Assembly: GCA_014843695.1 (NCBI GenBank)
Contig: CM026400.1
Span: 45,608,638-45,672,637 of the forward strand
Origin: Archivesica marissinica
Taxonomy: Eukaryota > Mollusca > Bivalvia > Venerida > Vesicomyidae
Direction: 5' to 3'
DNA length: 64,000 nucleotides
Position numbers and translations under genes: made by a program. Numbering within the stretch: the stretch's first letter is position 1; each line of letters starts with the position of its first letter. Below the pieces are notes generated by a model. That model saw nothing but the letters and a program-made list of their open reading frames with translations, did no database searches and was not told the DNA's origin. Positions 1 to 11,420 of this stretch are shown here, piece after piece.

Positions 1-22
1 ATGCAGGCGTAAAACCCGAAAT
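1..22 (+). mobile_element. 3' tail of a tRNA-type SINE (family 6)
   Basis: The first 22 bases match the end of the SINE copy at 55648-55790, including the run gcaggcgtaaaaccc. Only the tail is inside the window. Confidence 0.55.
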
Positions 23-122
23 ATAACATAACATATGTGTATGGGTGGATTCAGTGAATTTGCTTGTTTTTAAACATCTACCGTGTTCATGGTAACACTT
101 AAACAGGCATTTTAAAATTCAG

Positions 123-233
123 GTGAAGGACAACAGTTTTATGTGCCTGCTGAAACACAGTAAAAACTTGGAGGAATTGTATATAAACCACTGTCGTAAT
201 GTGAACAAGGTCTCTCTCAGGCAAATCTGTCAG
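123..233 (+). CDS. Internal exon encoding an FBXL-type leucine-rich repeat (partial gene)
   Basis: A 111-base open stretch lies between an AG acceptor (ttcag, ending at 122) and a GTAAAT donor at 234. Read from 123 in phase 0 it gives 37 residues with the F-box-type LRR signature: LEELYINHCRNV in the second half, preceded by SFMCLLKHSKN. Such Cys-containing repeats form the substrate-binding arc of SCF ubiquitin-ligase adaptors. No start, stop or neighbouring exon can be found up to the assembly gap at 2615, so the gene is cut by the left edge or continues invisibly. It has the same strand and repeat type as the gene at 49755-64000, but that gene's exon 7 ends in phase 2, so this is not its next exon. 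A tandem paralogue or a misplaced piece of the same gene are both possible. Confidence 0.65.
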
Positions 234-289
234 GTAAATGTGCATGGATTCGTGCAATGTGTTTAGTTTAATCATATTTGTGTGTGTAT

Positions 290-536
290 GTGTGTGTTTT
301 ACGTTTATCTATCGTCGCTGCCGGTTGCCCATTTGAGCGACGCCTCCTGAAGAGACTAGTCATTTTAGATTTTTGGAGGATAGTGCAATGATACCGACAG
401 AGACCCATTCCAGAGTCTCTTCTGGTTCTTTTACATGCACGGTGTCAAGCACCGACACGAGATCTCGGTTTAAAGTCCCATCTGAAAGACCGTTAATTTT
501 ATTATGGTCAGACTGGATTACCCGTCCAACATGTTA
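290..536 (-). mobile_element. SINE family 1 (tRNA-Thr-like head), deleted in the head
   Basis: The body matches the copies at 22076, 39326 and 45410: the CGTTTAT..CGTCGCT..CGGTTGCCCAT segment, the 'gagacccattccagagtctc' block and 'gtctttcagatgggac' read on the minus strand. Most of the tRNA-like head is missing. Confidence 0.8.
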
Positions 537-1025
537 TTTAATCATATTTTATTATAAAATCAATAGTAAATATGTCATACACATAAAGATACAATACATA
601 GCATGACAATACAAATGGTTTGGGCCACAAGTTTTAACAACATTAGACAACGGCCTGCACCAACATGTTAACCACTGGACTACAGATGCTGATCCGTGTA
701 ATGTGTGTGTGTTTTAGAGTTTATAAAGGTCTTCCCACCTGAATGCACTGTTAGTTTTAGGGGCTTGAAACCACTGTGTTGCCCGCACAACAAAGAGACC
801 TTTTATTTGAGGCTAAAAGGGTCAATTTGCCGCTCAAAGTAGAGACTATTTACCATAGAGTGAATTTTGAAGCCAAAAGTGGACCTGTGTACTGCTTGCC
901 ACTGAGATCCATAAACGTTTCGGCAGTCCCAACATGCCCGACAATTCTGCATGTATCGTAGCTTCGAGTAGTCCGGAATAGAGCCGTTGGTGATCCTGCT
1001 TGGGATCCATTGATTGTCGTCTGTT
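537..1025. other. No gene recognised
   Basis: AT-rich unique sequence. A weak tRNA-like stretch on the minus strand near 640-690 (agtccagtggttaac) may be another SINE scrap. No splice-bounded coding segment was seen. Confidence 0.4.
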
Positions 1026-1464
1026 GGGGGTACATCCTTCAGGGGGTACATCCTTCAGGGAGATACATCCTTCAGTGGGGTACATCCTTCAGGGGGTACA
1101 TCCTTCAGGGAGATACATCCTTCAGACACCCAACACCCAAACACCCAGGGGTACATCCTTCAGGGGGATACATCCTTCAGGGGGGTACATCCTTCAGGGA
1201 GATACATCCTTCAGGGAGTACATCCTTCAGGGAGGTACATCCTTCAGGGGGGTACATCCTTCAGGGAGGTACATCCTTCAGGGGGGTACATCCTTCAGGG
1301 GGTACATCCTTCAGGGAGGTACATCCTTCAGGGGGTACATCCTTCAGGGGGATACATCCTTCAGGGGGGTACATCCTTCAGGGAGGTACATCCTTCAGGG
1401 GGGTACATCCTTCAGGGAGGTACATCCTTCAGGGGGGTACATCCTTCAGGGAGGTACATCCTTT
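1026..1464. repeat. Minisatellite, 16-17 bp unit
   Basis: About 25 copies of ggtacatccttcaggg with one-base length variation, interrupted once near 1123-1148 by acacccaacacccaaacaccc. The array stops exactly where a hAT-like terminal repeat begins at 1465. Open reading frames across it are a by-product of the repetition. Confidence 0.95.
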
Positions 1465-1720
1465 AGGGCTCGAGCTAGACCCAAATTTTTGGGAGAAGTG
1501 AGAAAGCATCATCTAATGGTATTATTTAATAAATTGTAACATAATAGTGTTAAAATACACAATATGACTGTTGTGTACAATATTTGAATAGGAGTGCTCT
1601 GCAATGGCCAGTGGACAATAAATATTTTGTCTGAAAATTGTATAAAAAAAATATATATAGAGAAGTTGTCAAGGTCTAATGGGCGACTACTTCGCCCATG
1701 TTGGCGTCTAGAATAAGCCC
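1465..1720. mobile_element. Non-autonomous hAT-like element (family 'GGGCTCATTCTAG')
   Basis: The ends read agggctcgagctaga and tctagaataagccc, imperfect terminal inverted repeats. The interior (gggagaagtgagaaagc, then ggcgac-acttcgccc near the right end) matches the copies at 11421-11720 and 57692-58265. No coding capacity. Confidence 0.65.
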
Positions 1721-2007
1721 GTCCTTGTGTCCCTTGTGATATATGCCAACGATCGATTGTCCCGTGAAAAACACATGTAGAAGTGGTTGTGTCATCTTTC
1801 CTCATTGACGCTGCCATCGTTGCCGCTCGTGGTCGCTCGGATACCCAATCTTCTGATTGTTGTGGTATGGAGATGAGATGCTCTTCAGAAGGAGAGTTGA
1901 GGCGAGTCATTTACTACCTTCTCGACGTCCTTTGCTTTTCATATCCACTCCCATGATGTTTATCTGCGGAGAAATTGTAGTTAGACTAAGATTTTTTTCT
2001 TCGTAGT

Positions 2008-2102
2008 GCAGGATCTGAGTGGAGGATCTGAGTGGAGGATATGTTTTGAGGATCTGTGTTGAGGATCTGTGTTGAGGATTTGTGTTGAGGATCTGAGTGA
2101 TT
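2008..2102. repeat. Short tandem array, about 15 bp unit
   Basis: Six or seven copies of gaggatctgtgtt or gaggatctgagtg. Confidence 0.85.
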
Positions 2103-2275
2103 ACAGACCCTTCACCACTGGGTTCGAAACCCACCTGGGATTTGTCGAATTCTTTCCTGTGAGGAATCTATTCAGCTGACTTGTGGAAGGTCGGTGGTTC
2201 TACCTGGGTGCTTGAAATGCTGTTCTGAGGGGCACCAGGGGTATTCCACTAACCATATGACCTAAGCTATTGGTG
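2103..2275 (+). mobile_element. SINE family 5 copy
   Basis: Contains a B-box-like 'gggttcgaaaccca', then 'ggatttgtcgaattcttt' and 'ggaaggtcggtggttctacc'. The same order occurs inverted at 12940-13065 and 38845-38960. Confidence 0.65.
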
Positions 2276-2614
2276 CGACTTTAAGCCCCCAAAAAACAAA
2301 GGATTGCAAGGATTGTGTTTGTATTGTTTTCAGACGTGTACACGCCTGCGGTTACTGCATGCCCCTGGTATCAATTGTAAGTTACTAGTACCTTTTCTAT
2401 GCTTTACTTCCAATGAATGATCGAGTATCCTCAGTCAGAGAAATGTCTATCTTTCACTGTTTTGAAACAGTGGAAGATTGCAGGTTCTTTTCCACTGGAA
2501 TCCGTGACATTTGCCCCCCGTACATCTGCCCACAGTCCAAAAAATGGATAGGTGGACATCTGCCCCCAAGTGAAATGTAAGGTAGGACATTAGCCCCCCA
2601 AATGTTGGCTAGGA
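2276..2614. other. Unique sequence with a degenerate repeat near the gap
   Basis: No exon seen. From about 2506 a loose repeat of 'gacatttgcccccc' runs into the assembly gap. Confidence 0.4.
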
Positions 2615-3614
2615 NNNNNNNNNNNNNNNNNNNNNNNNNNNNNNNNNNNNNNNNNNNNNNNNNNNNNNNNNNNNNNNNNNNNNNNNNNNNNNNNNNNNNN
2701 NNNNNNNNNNNNNNNNNNNNNNNNNNNNNNNNNNNNNNNNNNNNNNNNNNNNNNNNNNNNNNNNNNNNNNNNNNNNNNNNNNNNNNNNNNNNNNNNNNNN
2801 NNNNNNNNNNNNNNNNNNNNNNNNNNNNNNNNNNNNNNNNNNNNNNNNNNNNNNNNNNNNNNNNNNNNNNNNNNNNNNNNNNNNNNNNNNNNNNNNNNNN
2901 NNNNNNNNNNNNNNNNNNNNNNNNNNNNNNNNNNNNNNNNNNNNNNNNNNNNNNNNNNNNNNNNNNNNNNNNNNNNNNNNNNNNNNNNNNNNNNNNNNNN
3001 NNNNNNNNNNNNNNNNNNNNNNNNNNNNNNNNNNNNNNNNNNNNNNNNNNNNNNNNNNNNNNNNNNNNNNNNNNNNNNNNNNNNNNNNNNNNNNNNNNNN
3101 NNNNNNNNNNNNNNNNNNNNNNNNNNNNNNNNNNNNNNNNNNNNNNNNNNNNNNNNNNNNNNNNNNNNNNNNNNNNNNNNNNNNNNNNNNNNNNNNNNNN
3201 NNNNNNNNNNNNNNNNNNNNNNNNNNNNNNNNNNNNNNNNNNNNNNNNNNNNNNNNNNNNNNNNNNNNNNNNNNNNNNNNNNNNNNNNNNNNNNNNNNNN
3301 NNNNNNNNNNNNNNNNNNNNNNNNNNNNNNNNNNNNNNNNNNNNNNNNNNNNNNNNNNNNNNNNNNNNNNNNNNNNNNNNNNNNNNNNNNNNNNNNNNNN
3401 NNNNNNNNNNNNNNNNNNNNNNNNNNNNNNNNNNNNNNNNNNNNNNNNNNNNNNNNNNNNNNNNNNNNNNNNNNNNNNNNNNNNNNNNNNNNNNNNNNNN
3501 NNNNNNNNNNNNNNNNNNNNNNNNNNNNNNNNNNNNNNNNNNNNNNNNNNNNNNNNNNNNNNNNNNNNNNNNNNNNNNNNNNNNNNNNNNNNNNNNNNNN
3601 NNNNNNNNNNNNNN
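2615..3614. other. Assembly gap (1,000 N)
   Basis: Exactly 1,000 ambiguous bases, the size of a placeholder rather than a measured length. It lies directly beside the 32-bp satellite, so the array probably caused the assembly break. Confidence 0.98.
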
Positions 3615-4592
3615 GTTTGATTACGGGTATATAGCTTCATTCAGCTGTTTGATTACGGGTATATAGCTTCATTCAGCTGTTTGATTACGGGTATATAGCT
3701 TCATTCAGCTGTTTGATTACGGGTATATAGCTTCATTCAGCTGTTTGATTACGGGTATATAGCTTCATTCAGCTGTTTGATTACGGGTATATAGCTTCAT
3801 TCAGCTGTTTGATTACGGGTATATAGCTTCATTCAGCTGTTTGATTACGGGTATATAGCTTCATTCAGCTGTTTGATTACGGGTATATAGCTTCATTCAG
3901 CTGTTTGATTACGGGTATATAGCTTCATTCAGCTGTTTGATTACGGGTATATAGCTTCATTCAGCTGTTTGATTACGGGTATATAGCTTCATTCAGCTGT
4001 TTGATTACGGGTATATAGCTTCATTCAGCTGTTTGATTACGGGTATATAGCTTCATTCAGCTGTTTGATTACGGGTATATAGCTTCATTCAGCTGTTTGA
4101 TTACGGGTATATAGCTTCATTCAGCTGTTTGATTACGGGTATATAGCTTCATTCAGCCGTTTGATTACGGGTATATAGCTTCATTCAGCCGTTTGATTAC
4201 GGGTATATAGCTTCATTCAGCCGTTTGATTACGGGTATATAGCTTCATTCAGCCGTTTGATTACGGGTATATAGCTTCATTCAGCCGTTTGATTACGGGT
4301 ATATAGCTTCATTCAGCCGTTTTATTACGGGTATATAGCTTCATTCAGCCGTTTGATTACGGGTATATAGCTTCATTCAGCCGTTTGATTACGGGTATAT
4401 AGCTTCATTCAGCCGTTTGATTACGGGTATATAGCTTCATTCAGCCGTTTGATTACGGGTATATAGCTTCATTCAGCCGTTTGATTACGGGTATATAGCT
4501 TCATTCAGCCGTTTGAGTACGGGTATATAGCTTCATTCAGCCGTTTGATTACGGGTATATAGCTTCATTCAGCCGTTTGATTACGGGTATAT
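3615..4592. repeat. Satellite, 32 bp unit, left block
   Basis: About 30 near-identical copies of a 32-bp unit starting gtttgattacgggtatatag. Units up to about 4155 end in cagct and units after that end in cagcc, so two variants occupy separate blocks. The array continues beyond the LINE at 7019-7146 and probably into the gap. Confidence 0.97.
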
Positions 4593-7018
4593 ACAATACA
4601 ATACAATACAATACAATAAGTTTATTGCATAAAACAGACACATGTTTATAGCAATTAAACAGTAGAAACAGGCAGTGACATGGAATTTTACAAAAGAGCA
4701 TAATTATAAGTTATTAGTATTCAAATACATGTATATGATATAAAAAGGTGTTAGGTTCGTTGTTTATTTCCAAAATATATAAATTTGGAAAGATAGTGAT
4801 TTTTTGGGATTTGCATGACAAGAGATTAATAAATTTCTGTATAGTCGGCCAGGTATGGTAATATCTTTTAATAAATTTCGATCTTAAAGTTGCATAATGT
4901 GGGCAGATTAGTATGAAATGATATTCATTTTCCAAAATTCTCGAATTACAATAAATACATAATCTTTCGTTTCGTGGCAGGTGTAGGTAACGACCACGCT
5001 CAATAGCTAAATCATGCGATGATGTTTTAAATCGTGTAAGGGCAATTCTGTATTTGTTTTCTTTAATAAAATCAAGGTAAGTTTCAAAGATAAATTCATT
5101 TTTAAACAAACTGTATGTCTCTAGACGTGCAGAGTTATTGATAGCAGTATATCAGCGTTGATAATATATGTCTAATATGCGTGATTTTATAGTATTGTAA
5201 TTAATAAGCATTCTTGACTGGTTTTGCCACAAATAGGACAGTCCGCATGTATCGATAATATTTTTTAACTGATAAGCCCAGTTCATTTTGTTGTGATAAT
5301 TTTTGTTTTCAACATCCATTTTCAACAGTTGGTAAGTTTTATAAAGTAAGGAATCTTCTGGTAAAGTCAATAATTTTAAGCAATATTTGACCATTAGTAG
5401 TTGTCTGCGTATCGACATGGGAAGACAACCAAGTTCTCCATATAGTGCATTTAGGTTTGTTGAGCGCCTTACGCATAATATTTTTCTGCAAAATGTTGAA
5501 AGTATTAATTCAACATCGGGTGCATCATGGTAGCCCCATAATTCTGCTGAATAGTTTAAAATTGGTGCGACAAGAGAATCAAACAAGCAATAAATAATTT
5601 ATGTAAAGAAAAAGAGGCGTGCTTAGCTACAAGTTTTTGTGTTCGATTCCAATTACCGTTCTTGTATAGATGAACACCTAAATATTTAAACGATTCTACA
5701 ATATCAATACGTGAATTATATATGTAAAAATCATGTCGAGAATGTCGACCATTTTCAAAAATCATAATTTTTGTTTTATTAGTATTAAGGCGTAAGCCCC
5801 ATGTATTACAATAAGTCTCAATATCGTTCAACATAGATTGTAATGCTTCAGGATCTTGCGCAAACACAACAGCATCGTCAGCAAATAATAGTAAGAATAT
5901 TTGTAGGTCACCAATGTTCATTATTCCATTCAGATCTGCATTAATATTATTTAATATATCATTCAAAAAAAATAAACACAAAATGCTACTGGACGGGTCT
6001 CCTTGCTTTACGCCAATATTCGATGTGATACAATCAGACGTGTTTGACCCATAGCGAATATACGATCGTACTACTGTATACATAGATTTTAGAGCAGTTA
6101 TAAATCTAGTGCTAACATTTGAATTAAGCAGTTTCCCCCATAAGTAAACCCTATCAATTATATCAAACATCATTTGCCAGTCCAAGTAGGCTACATAGAG
6201 TTTTTTCTTGGCAGCAAGAGTTTTACATATAAGGGCATGCAAAATAAAAATACAGTCACTAGTGGATTTATTCTTCTGAAAACCAAATTGATTATCAATA
6301 AGTGTGTCATGTTTATCAGTCCATTTTATTAATCTATTGACCAATAGTTTTGAATATATTTTTGAAATTATATTATTAAGTGTGATTCCTCAAAGTGTTT
6401 GGCTTCACGATTACCACCCTTGAATATCGGTATAATGATACCTTCTCCCCAACTTTGTGGGAAAACCCCAGAGCTAAATATAGTATTGTATAGTTTAGTC
6501 AGGTAAGGCGCGATTATATCGAACGAATACTTAAAAACTTCGGCAATTAATTGATCTGTTCCCGGGCTTTTCGAGTTATTTTGCGCGAATACAGCATTTC
6601 TTACCTCCGACTCAGTAAACTCAGTATCTAGGTCATTATCATAAATAAGAGTGTCCGTGTTTTCAAAATTATCTTGATCATGTTCTGGTTGCGAGCCGTA
6701 CAGGTTAGTAAAATGAGTAAACATATCTTCAATTGAAACATTATCTATATTTGAACCTTTTGTTTTATATTGAGCTTTTACATTTTTCCAAAATGCTTTT
6801 GGATTTGATTTAGCTAAGTTATTTATACGTTCGCTTTCCTTACGATTAAACTGCCATTTGTGCAAACGCTTTAAATTAACATAATCTCGCCTTTTACTTA
6901 GAAATATTAATTTACTTTCTTGTGTTTTGTTTCTTAAAAATGCATTTCTTGCTATATTAAATTGCTTTCTAGCAGCAATACAATCATTATTAAACCACCT
7001 CTTTCTATTTTTACTTAT
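4593..7018 (-). pseudogene. Decayed non-LTR retrotransposon (LINE) with reverse transcriptase
   Basis: The minus strand encodes, in order, an upstream linker (about 6865-6396), a reverse transcriptase with the catalytic FADD box (LLFADDAVVFA, near 5890) and VKQGDPSSSILC (near 6000), and a C-terminal zinc-knuckle segment (CIYCNSRILENEYHFILICPH, near 4920-4960). The frame is broken near 6395 and 5580, and an in-frame TGA near 5150 sits where TGG is likely. The endonuclease is missing, so the copy is 5'-truncated. The 3' end is a (TATTG)n tail. TATATA from the satellite flanks both sides (4587-4592 and 7019-7024), marking insertion into the array. It belongs to the Jockey/CR1-like side of LINEs; the exact clade is not certain. 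Not functional. Confidence 0.9.
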
Positions 7019-7146
7019 TATATAGCTTCATTCAGCTGTTTGATTACGGATATATAGCTTCATTCAGCTGTTTGATTACGGGTATATAGCTTCATTCAGC
7101 CGTTTGATTACGGGTATATAGCTTCATTCAGCTGTTTGATTACGGG
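7019..7146. repeat. Satellite, 32 bp unit, right block
   Basis: Four copies of the same unit as 3615-4592, in the same orientation, with cagct and cagcc ends intermixed. Confidence 0.95.
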
Positions 7147-7195
7147 TCTGTCAGCGTCCATTACCAGAAGTTCTTTTGACAACAGTTTCTTCTGG

Positions 7196-7587
7196 CAGGC
7201 CCGTCGCTGGGCATACGCAAGTACGCATGTGCGTATCATTGGTCTCAGAAAATGAAAAAAATGAAAGCTCCAAAAATGCAATAAAACCCCAGGGGGGAGG
7301 GGGTAGTAGGGATACATAGGCGCCGTGATGTGTGGAGTGGTGGAATAATTGAGCACATTGCAAATAGGGTGCATCTCGAAATTTAGTTTGTGCTATTTTA
7401 CATGCTTGTTTAATTGATAAGGGCGATAGATCATGTATATTATACATCTAGCCTTAGTATATACGGTTTGAACTTTAGTCCTGCACTTGTATGTTACAAA
7501 ATGCACTGAAATGCAGGATATTGCTTCATTTCAAACGAAGCATATTTGGCCGTGCGTATCATAAAAATAGCTCCAGCGACGGCCCTG
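7196..7587. mobile_element. Non-autonomous DNA transposon with 15-bp terminal inverted repeats
   Basis: Starts caggcccgtcgctgg and ends ccagcgacggccctg, a near-perfect inverted pair. The flanks share tctgg. The right interior repeats 'gtgcgtatcat', also seen inside the left end. No transposase. Confidence 0.8.
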
Positions 7588-7978
7588 TCTGGAGTGGTAG
7601 TATTATAAAAAAAATATTATAGAAGCTGTTGGTAATGTTTATAAACGCATACCTGGATTATAAAATATCTCCTTCTTGGTTTCTGTAACTAAATGCTGTT
7701 TATATCTCGCGCCATTTTGATCGCTGAAGTGATGCTGTTTTTCCAAAGGACAGGTCACTCTTATGGTCTAAGTATAACATACTGTTATACAGAGTTATCT
7801 TTAGTAGTTAATATTACATAAAAGAATGGATGTTGTGATACAGAAATTAATTTACGTCCAGCTTGGACACAAACAGTACAAAGACTCCACTTAAAAACAA
7901 AGGACGATCTTTTAAGAAATAACTGACGGGAGCTATTCTCAAATTGCTAAATTAGTCAGGAAAATAAAATTAAACGTT
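7588..7978. other. No gene recognised
   Basis: AT-rich unique sequence, nothing supported. Confidence 0.4.
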
Positions 7979-8195
7979 GTGGAAGTCGTGATAGCGCAGT
8001 GTGCGCTTCAGGTCCGGAGTTCAAGCCCCACTGGATCCAATACGATTGTGCCCTTAGGCAAGGCATTTAAATTCCACATGCCTCTTCTCTCTCCTTCATG
8101 GCGATGGATTCCATCAGGAATGAGGTCTCGAGAGTGATTCATATACGTTGAAAGAACTTGTTTCGCAATCGAGCTAAAATAAATTTGTATAAAAG
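7979..8195 (+). mobile_element. SINE family 2 (tRNA-Leu-like head)
   Basis: The head 'gtcgtgatagcgcagtg', a B-box-like 'agttcaagccc', and the tail 'cgcaatcgagctaaaataaa' match the full copies at 28711 and 57741. It is flanked by the 9-bp duplication ttaaacgtt (7970-7978 and 8196-8204). About 10 bases of the anticodon region are deleted. Confidence 0.88.
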
Positions 8196-8344
8196 TTAAA
8201 CGTTATATATACCGTATCCACAGTTTCATCAAAATTCATTTGCACATGCACACGCACACACACACGTAGCCAAAATCAGTAATCCCAGTTCCTAACAAGG
8301 ACTGGACTGGTTTAATAACACCCTTGCTTAACCCATATTCCATA

Positions 8345-8412
8345 CTGACGGATCTGTAGGTCAGTGTTTAACACGTTGGACTGGTAAGCCAGGGATCGCA
8401 GGTTCGAACCTA
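8345..8412 (+). mobile_element. tRNA-Thr-like SINE head fragment
   Basis: Matches only the first 65 bases of SINE family 1 (A box, 'ggactggtaagccaggg' anticodon arm, B box 'ggttcgaacc'). A free-standing tRNA gene is unlikely because acceptor pairing is not kept. Confidence 0.6.
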
Positions 8413-8455
8413 AATCTCTATGAAGGAAAGGGATATACGTTGTTCTGATCTTTAT

Positions 8456-9063
8456 TTAAAGCAGCATTACATCGTAATAAAGGATGTTTTGGGTAAAATA
8501 TATATATTAATGTGTGTGTGTTTACAAAAATCGAAATAGTCGCTCAGAAACGATAAAATTCCAATAAATTTAAACCGTCGTATATGCGAATTTGTTTATC
8601 AACAAACGAAATGTAAACACGCACAGCGCGCATGCGTGAAACAACAGAGGATGTAGAAAACAACGTATATATTTTGAACATGAAATACTATCTATCTATC
8701 TCCCTCTAATGTCGAACCCCTCGCGGGGATGTAGAAATATCCCTAAAGACTTTGCTAACAGAGGTATGAATCAACATCTCAAGTAATTTAATTAAAAAAG
8801 ACAACGTGGGACAAATGGGGACGATGCATTCCGAATGTAAACAAGTGCGGCGATGCATTCCGGTTGTAAACAAGTGCGTGACCGATCGACTCGGAAAGTC
8901 CTACTTTCGGTTTCGAGTTTGTTTTATCGCCAAAAAAACAGTCTACCAAATGAACACAAGCATACAAATTATAATGTTAGAATGTGTAGCAGCATTGCTA
9001 CCCATACGTGAAAATTGAATTTTTCAAATATCTTCTATTTCATACGATGTAATGCTGCTTTAA
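8456..9063. mobile_element. Non-autonomous DNA transposon with about 21-bp inverted ends
   Basis: Begins ttaaagcagcattacatcgta and ends with its inverted copy tacgatgtaatgctgctttaa. A shorter relative lies at 33284-33684. The interior has no transposase; the small open frame at 8806-9018 is not protein-like. Confidence 0.85.
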
Positions 9064-9186
9064 GCTTTATTTGAGCTTGCTGGATTACTAATGCGGTAAT
9101 CTATTTAATCTTTCGATTAAATCCATTATCATTCTGTATACAATTTAATAGATATGTACTGTACATTATGAATGAATAAATATGTA

Positions 9187-9432
9187 TTAACCCATTTGAT
9201 TCTGGATACCGTTCAAACAGTATTTGCAAAGAACATAGAGCCAGATCAGCCGCCACGGAACGTTCCGTTTGATCAGGCTCTATGCTGTTTGCTATTCAGA
9301 TGATCTTGCTAAGATACTTAGCTATGTAGCAAACAAATAGATCCTGATCAGCATGCAGCGTCACTCTGCGGCTGATCTGGATCTATGTTGTGTGCAAAAG
9401 CCTTTAAATGTATCCAGAATGAAATGGGTTAA
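9187..9432. mobile_element. TTAA-flanked MITE, family 2
   Basis: Starts TTAACCCATTTGATTCTGG and ends with its inverted copy ccagaatgaaatgggttaa. The interior is two further inverted segments ('catagagccagatcagcc' against 'gatcaggctctatgctg'). A TTAA target is typical of piggyBac-type transposition; the family assignment is inference. Confidence 0.88.
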
Positions 9433-9670
9433 ACCACTCTATGTGGAATCAGTATTGTCGTCGAGAGACGCTTCAAGCACGGAAATGGCCAAGACAAATA
9501 ATAAAACATTGCTAGTCTACTGTGCTATACAATCTTTATTTCCCTAGATATACAAGTGACTTCTATTACCCCAAATTGCAATAAGCAACCTACCGGTACA
9601 ATTACACGCATAATAATATTTTCCGAAAAAATATTTTCGGACAGTCTGATATTGCAATTATGTTAAGTGA

Positions 9671-10159
9671 TTAAACCCTTTCAACACCAAGTAACTGACA
9701 TGGACTGGTCCATGATATTGTTAGACCAATAAATGAATCAGAAAATCACATTTGGACAAGTTCATTTATCAAAATGGGTAATTATGTCTAAAAATAGTCA
9801 TATCACTGGCAAAAAGTGCAGATCCTGATGAGACGGCTCGTCACGAGCCAGCTCATCTGGATCTACACTTTTTGTAAGCCTATTTAGAGGTCTGTGGTGT
9901 CTCTATGTAGTCCCAGTAATATCTATGGAGGTGGGATAGATATGGCGACTACTTATCCACTGCATGATGGTTAAATAGCTGTCGTTTGTATGGAGATATA
10001 ATAGTATATTGACCTAAATCTCTATGAAGTCCCAGTAATATCTATGGAGGTGGGATAGATATGGTGACTACTTATCCACTGCATGATAGCTAAATGGATG
10101 TCATTTGTATGGAGATATAATAGTATATTAACCTAAATCTCTATGAAGGAAAGGGTTAA
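9671..10159. mobile_element. Chimeric MITE: family 1 left part joined to family 3 right part
   Basis: 9671-9898 is family 1 (ccctttcaacacc end, then the inverted gcagatcctgatgag segment). It breaks off at 'gtctgtggtg' and continues as two 123-bp family 3 units ('gtcccagtaatatctatgg'), ending in the family 3 end ggaaagggttaa. Both outer ends keep TTAA. Confidence 0.75.
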
Positions 10160-10311
10160 GCAACCACCTGTGCAAAGCCTGTTGTTCCAGTCTGTCGATT
10201 TTTCACTTTTTAACTTCTGGCAAAATGACATTGATATGATCAGAAACTCAATTAACGGATTGAGTGTTAAATTAAAATATATATGCATATATGACGGACA
10301 AGGCAAAATAT

Positions 10312-10715
10312 ATCCTGGGAACCATCCTCAGCCTGGGGACCGTCCCCAAACTGGGAACCGTCCTCTTTGCCCGGGAACCGTCCTCAACCTGGGAATGGTT
10401 CTCAGCGTGGGAACACTTCTTGTAGCCTGGGAACCGTCCTCATCCTGGGAACCGTCTCAGCGTGGGAACCGTCCTCTTAGCCTAGGAACCATCTCAGCGT
10501 GGGAACCGTTCTCTTGGCCTGGGAACCATCCTCAGCTTAGGGACCGTCCCCAACCTAGGAATCGTTCTCAACCTGGGAATGGTTCACATCCTGGGAACCG
10601 TCCTCACGCTGGGAATGGTTCTCGGTCTGGGAACTGTCCTCGCTTGGGGAATGCTTCTCGGCCTGGGAACTGTCCTCACCCTGGGAATGCTTCTCGGCCT
10701 GGGAACCGTCCTCCT
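10312..10715. repeat. Minisatellite, about 18-20 bp unit
   Basis: Degenerate copies of cctgggaaccgtcctcagc. The long reading frames through it are repeat artefacts. Confidence 0.93.
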
Positions 10716-11420
10716 AGCATTAGAACCATCGTCGCTATGTATCAATGCAAGGACAATATCTACAGACATAAAGGCTGAGAGTGAAATCTCCACCAGGTGA
10801 TTGAAGCATAGTCCTACATCATAACACTTTTACAACGAACATCAATACTATTATTTGGCAGTACATTAGTGATATATTACATGAATACACACAATCAACA
10901 ACAAAACTACATGCATAATCGTACAAGTATAAGTTGGGTTTCACACCTGCATCGCCACGGCGACGTTGCCTAGGAACAATAATTCGGACCACTCCACCAT
11001 TGCTTCAACACCAATACGGTTTCAGCATGCAACGCTGAAGAGTTTTCCCAGAAAGAACTTCAAGAGCTTGATTATGCTTTGGGAACAATTCCTATCCACA
11101 GAGAATTTGTCAATTTAAAATTGACGAGTTTACATTCGAAAATAATGCTTATTTCAATATTATTCAGATGCATTGTTTTCAATTTAAGTCAAAGTTTATT
11201 TATTGTAGTATTATTTACAAATAACATTAGCATTAATACAGGTATTTATCGACAGTGCATCCGCACAAAAAGCTAATTAGTTCATCTCCGCAGTTTTAAT
11301 ATGATTTCTTAATTATCCACTTGGAAATTCAAGTGCTGTATTTTAGACATTTTGAAATTCAAGCGCTGTATACTTCAGCTCTTAAAGGGGCTGGGAAAAG
11401 CCCTAAGTTGCTGATACAGC
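10716..11420. other. No gene recognised
   Basis: Mostly AT-rich. 10940-11090 is more GC-rich and has a short open frame, but no convincing family or splice pair. Confidence 0.35.

Noticed and set aside
1000..1539. Three overlapping frames with SGGTSFR/YILQ repeats
   Set aside because: All frames of a 16-17 bp minisatellite, without splice sites or family features.
2602..3666. Open frames across 2602-3666
   Set aside because: They consist of assembly-gap Ns.
3615..4592. CRISPR-like array with 32-bp repeats
   Set aside because: The repeats are head to tail without spacers, in an animal genome.
10143..10800. Frames rich in PGNRPQPGN
   Set aside because: Artefact of the 18-20 bp array at 10312-10715.
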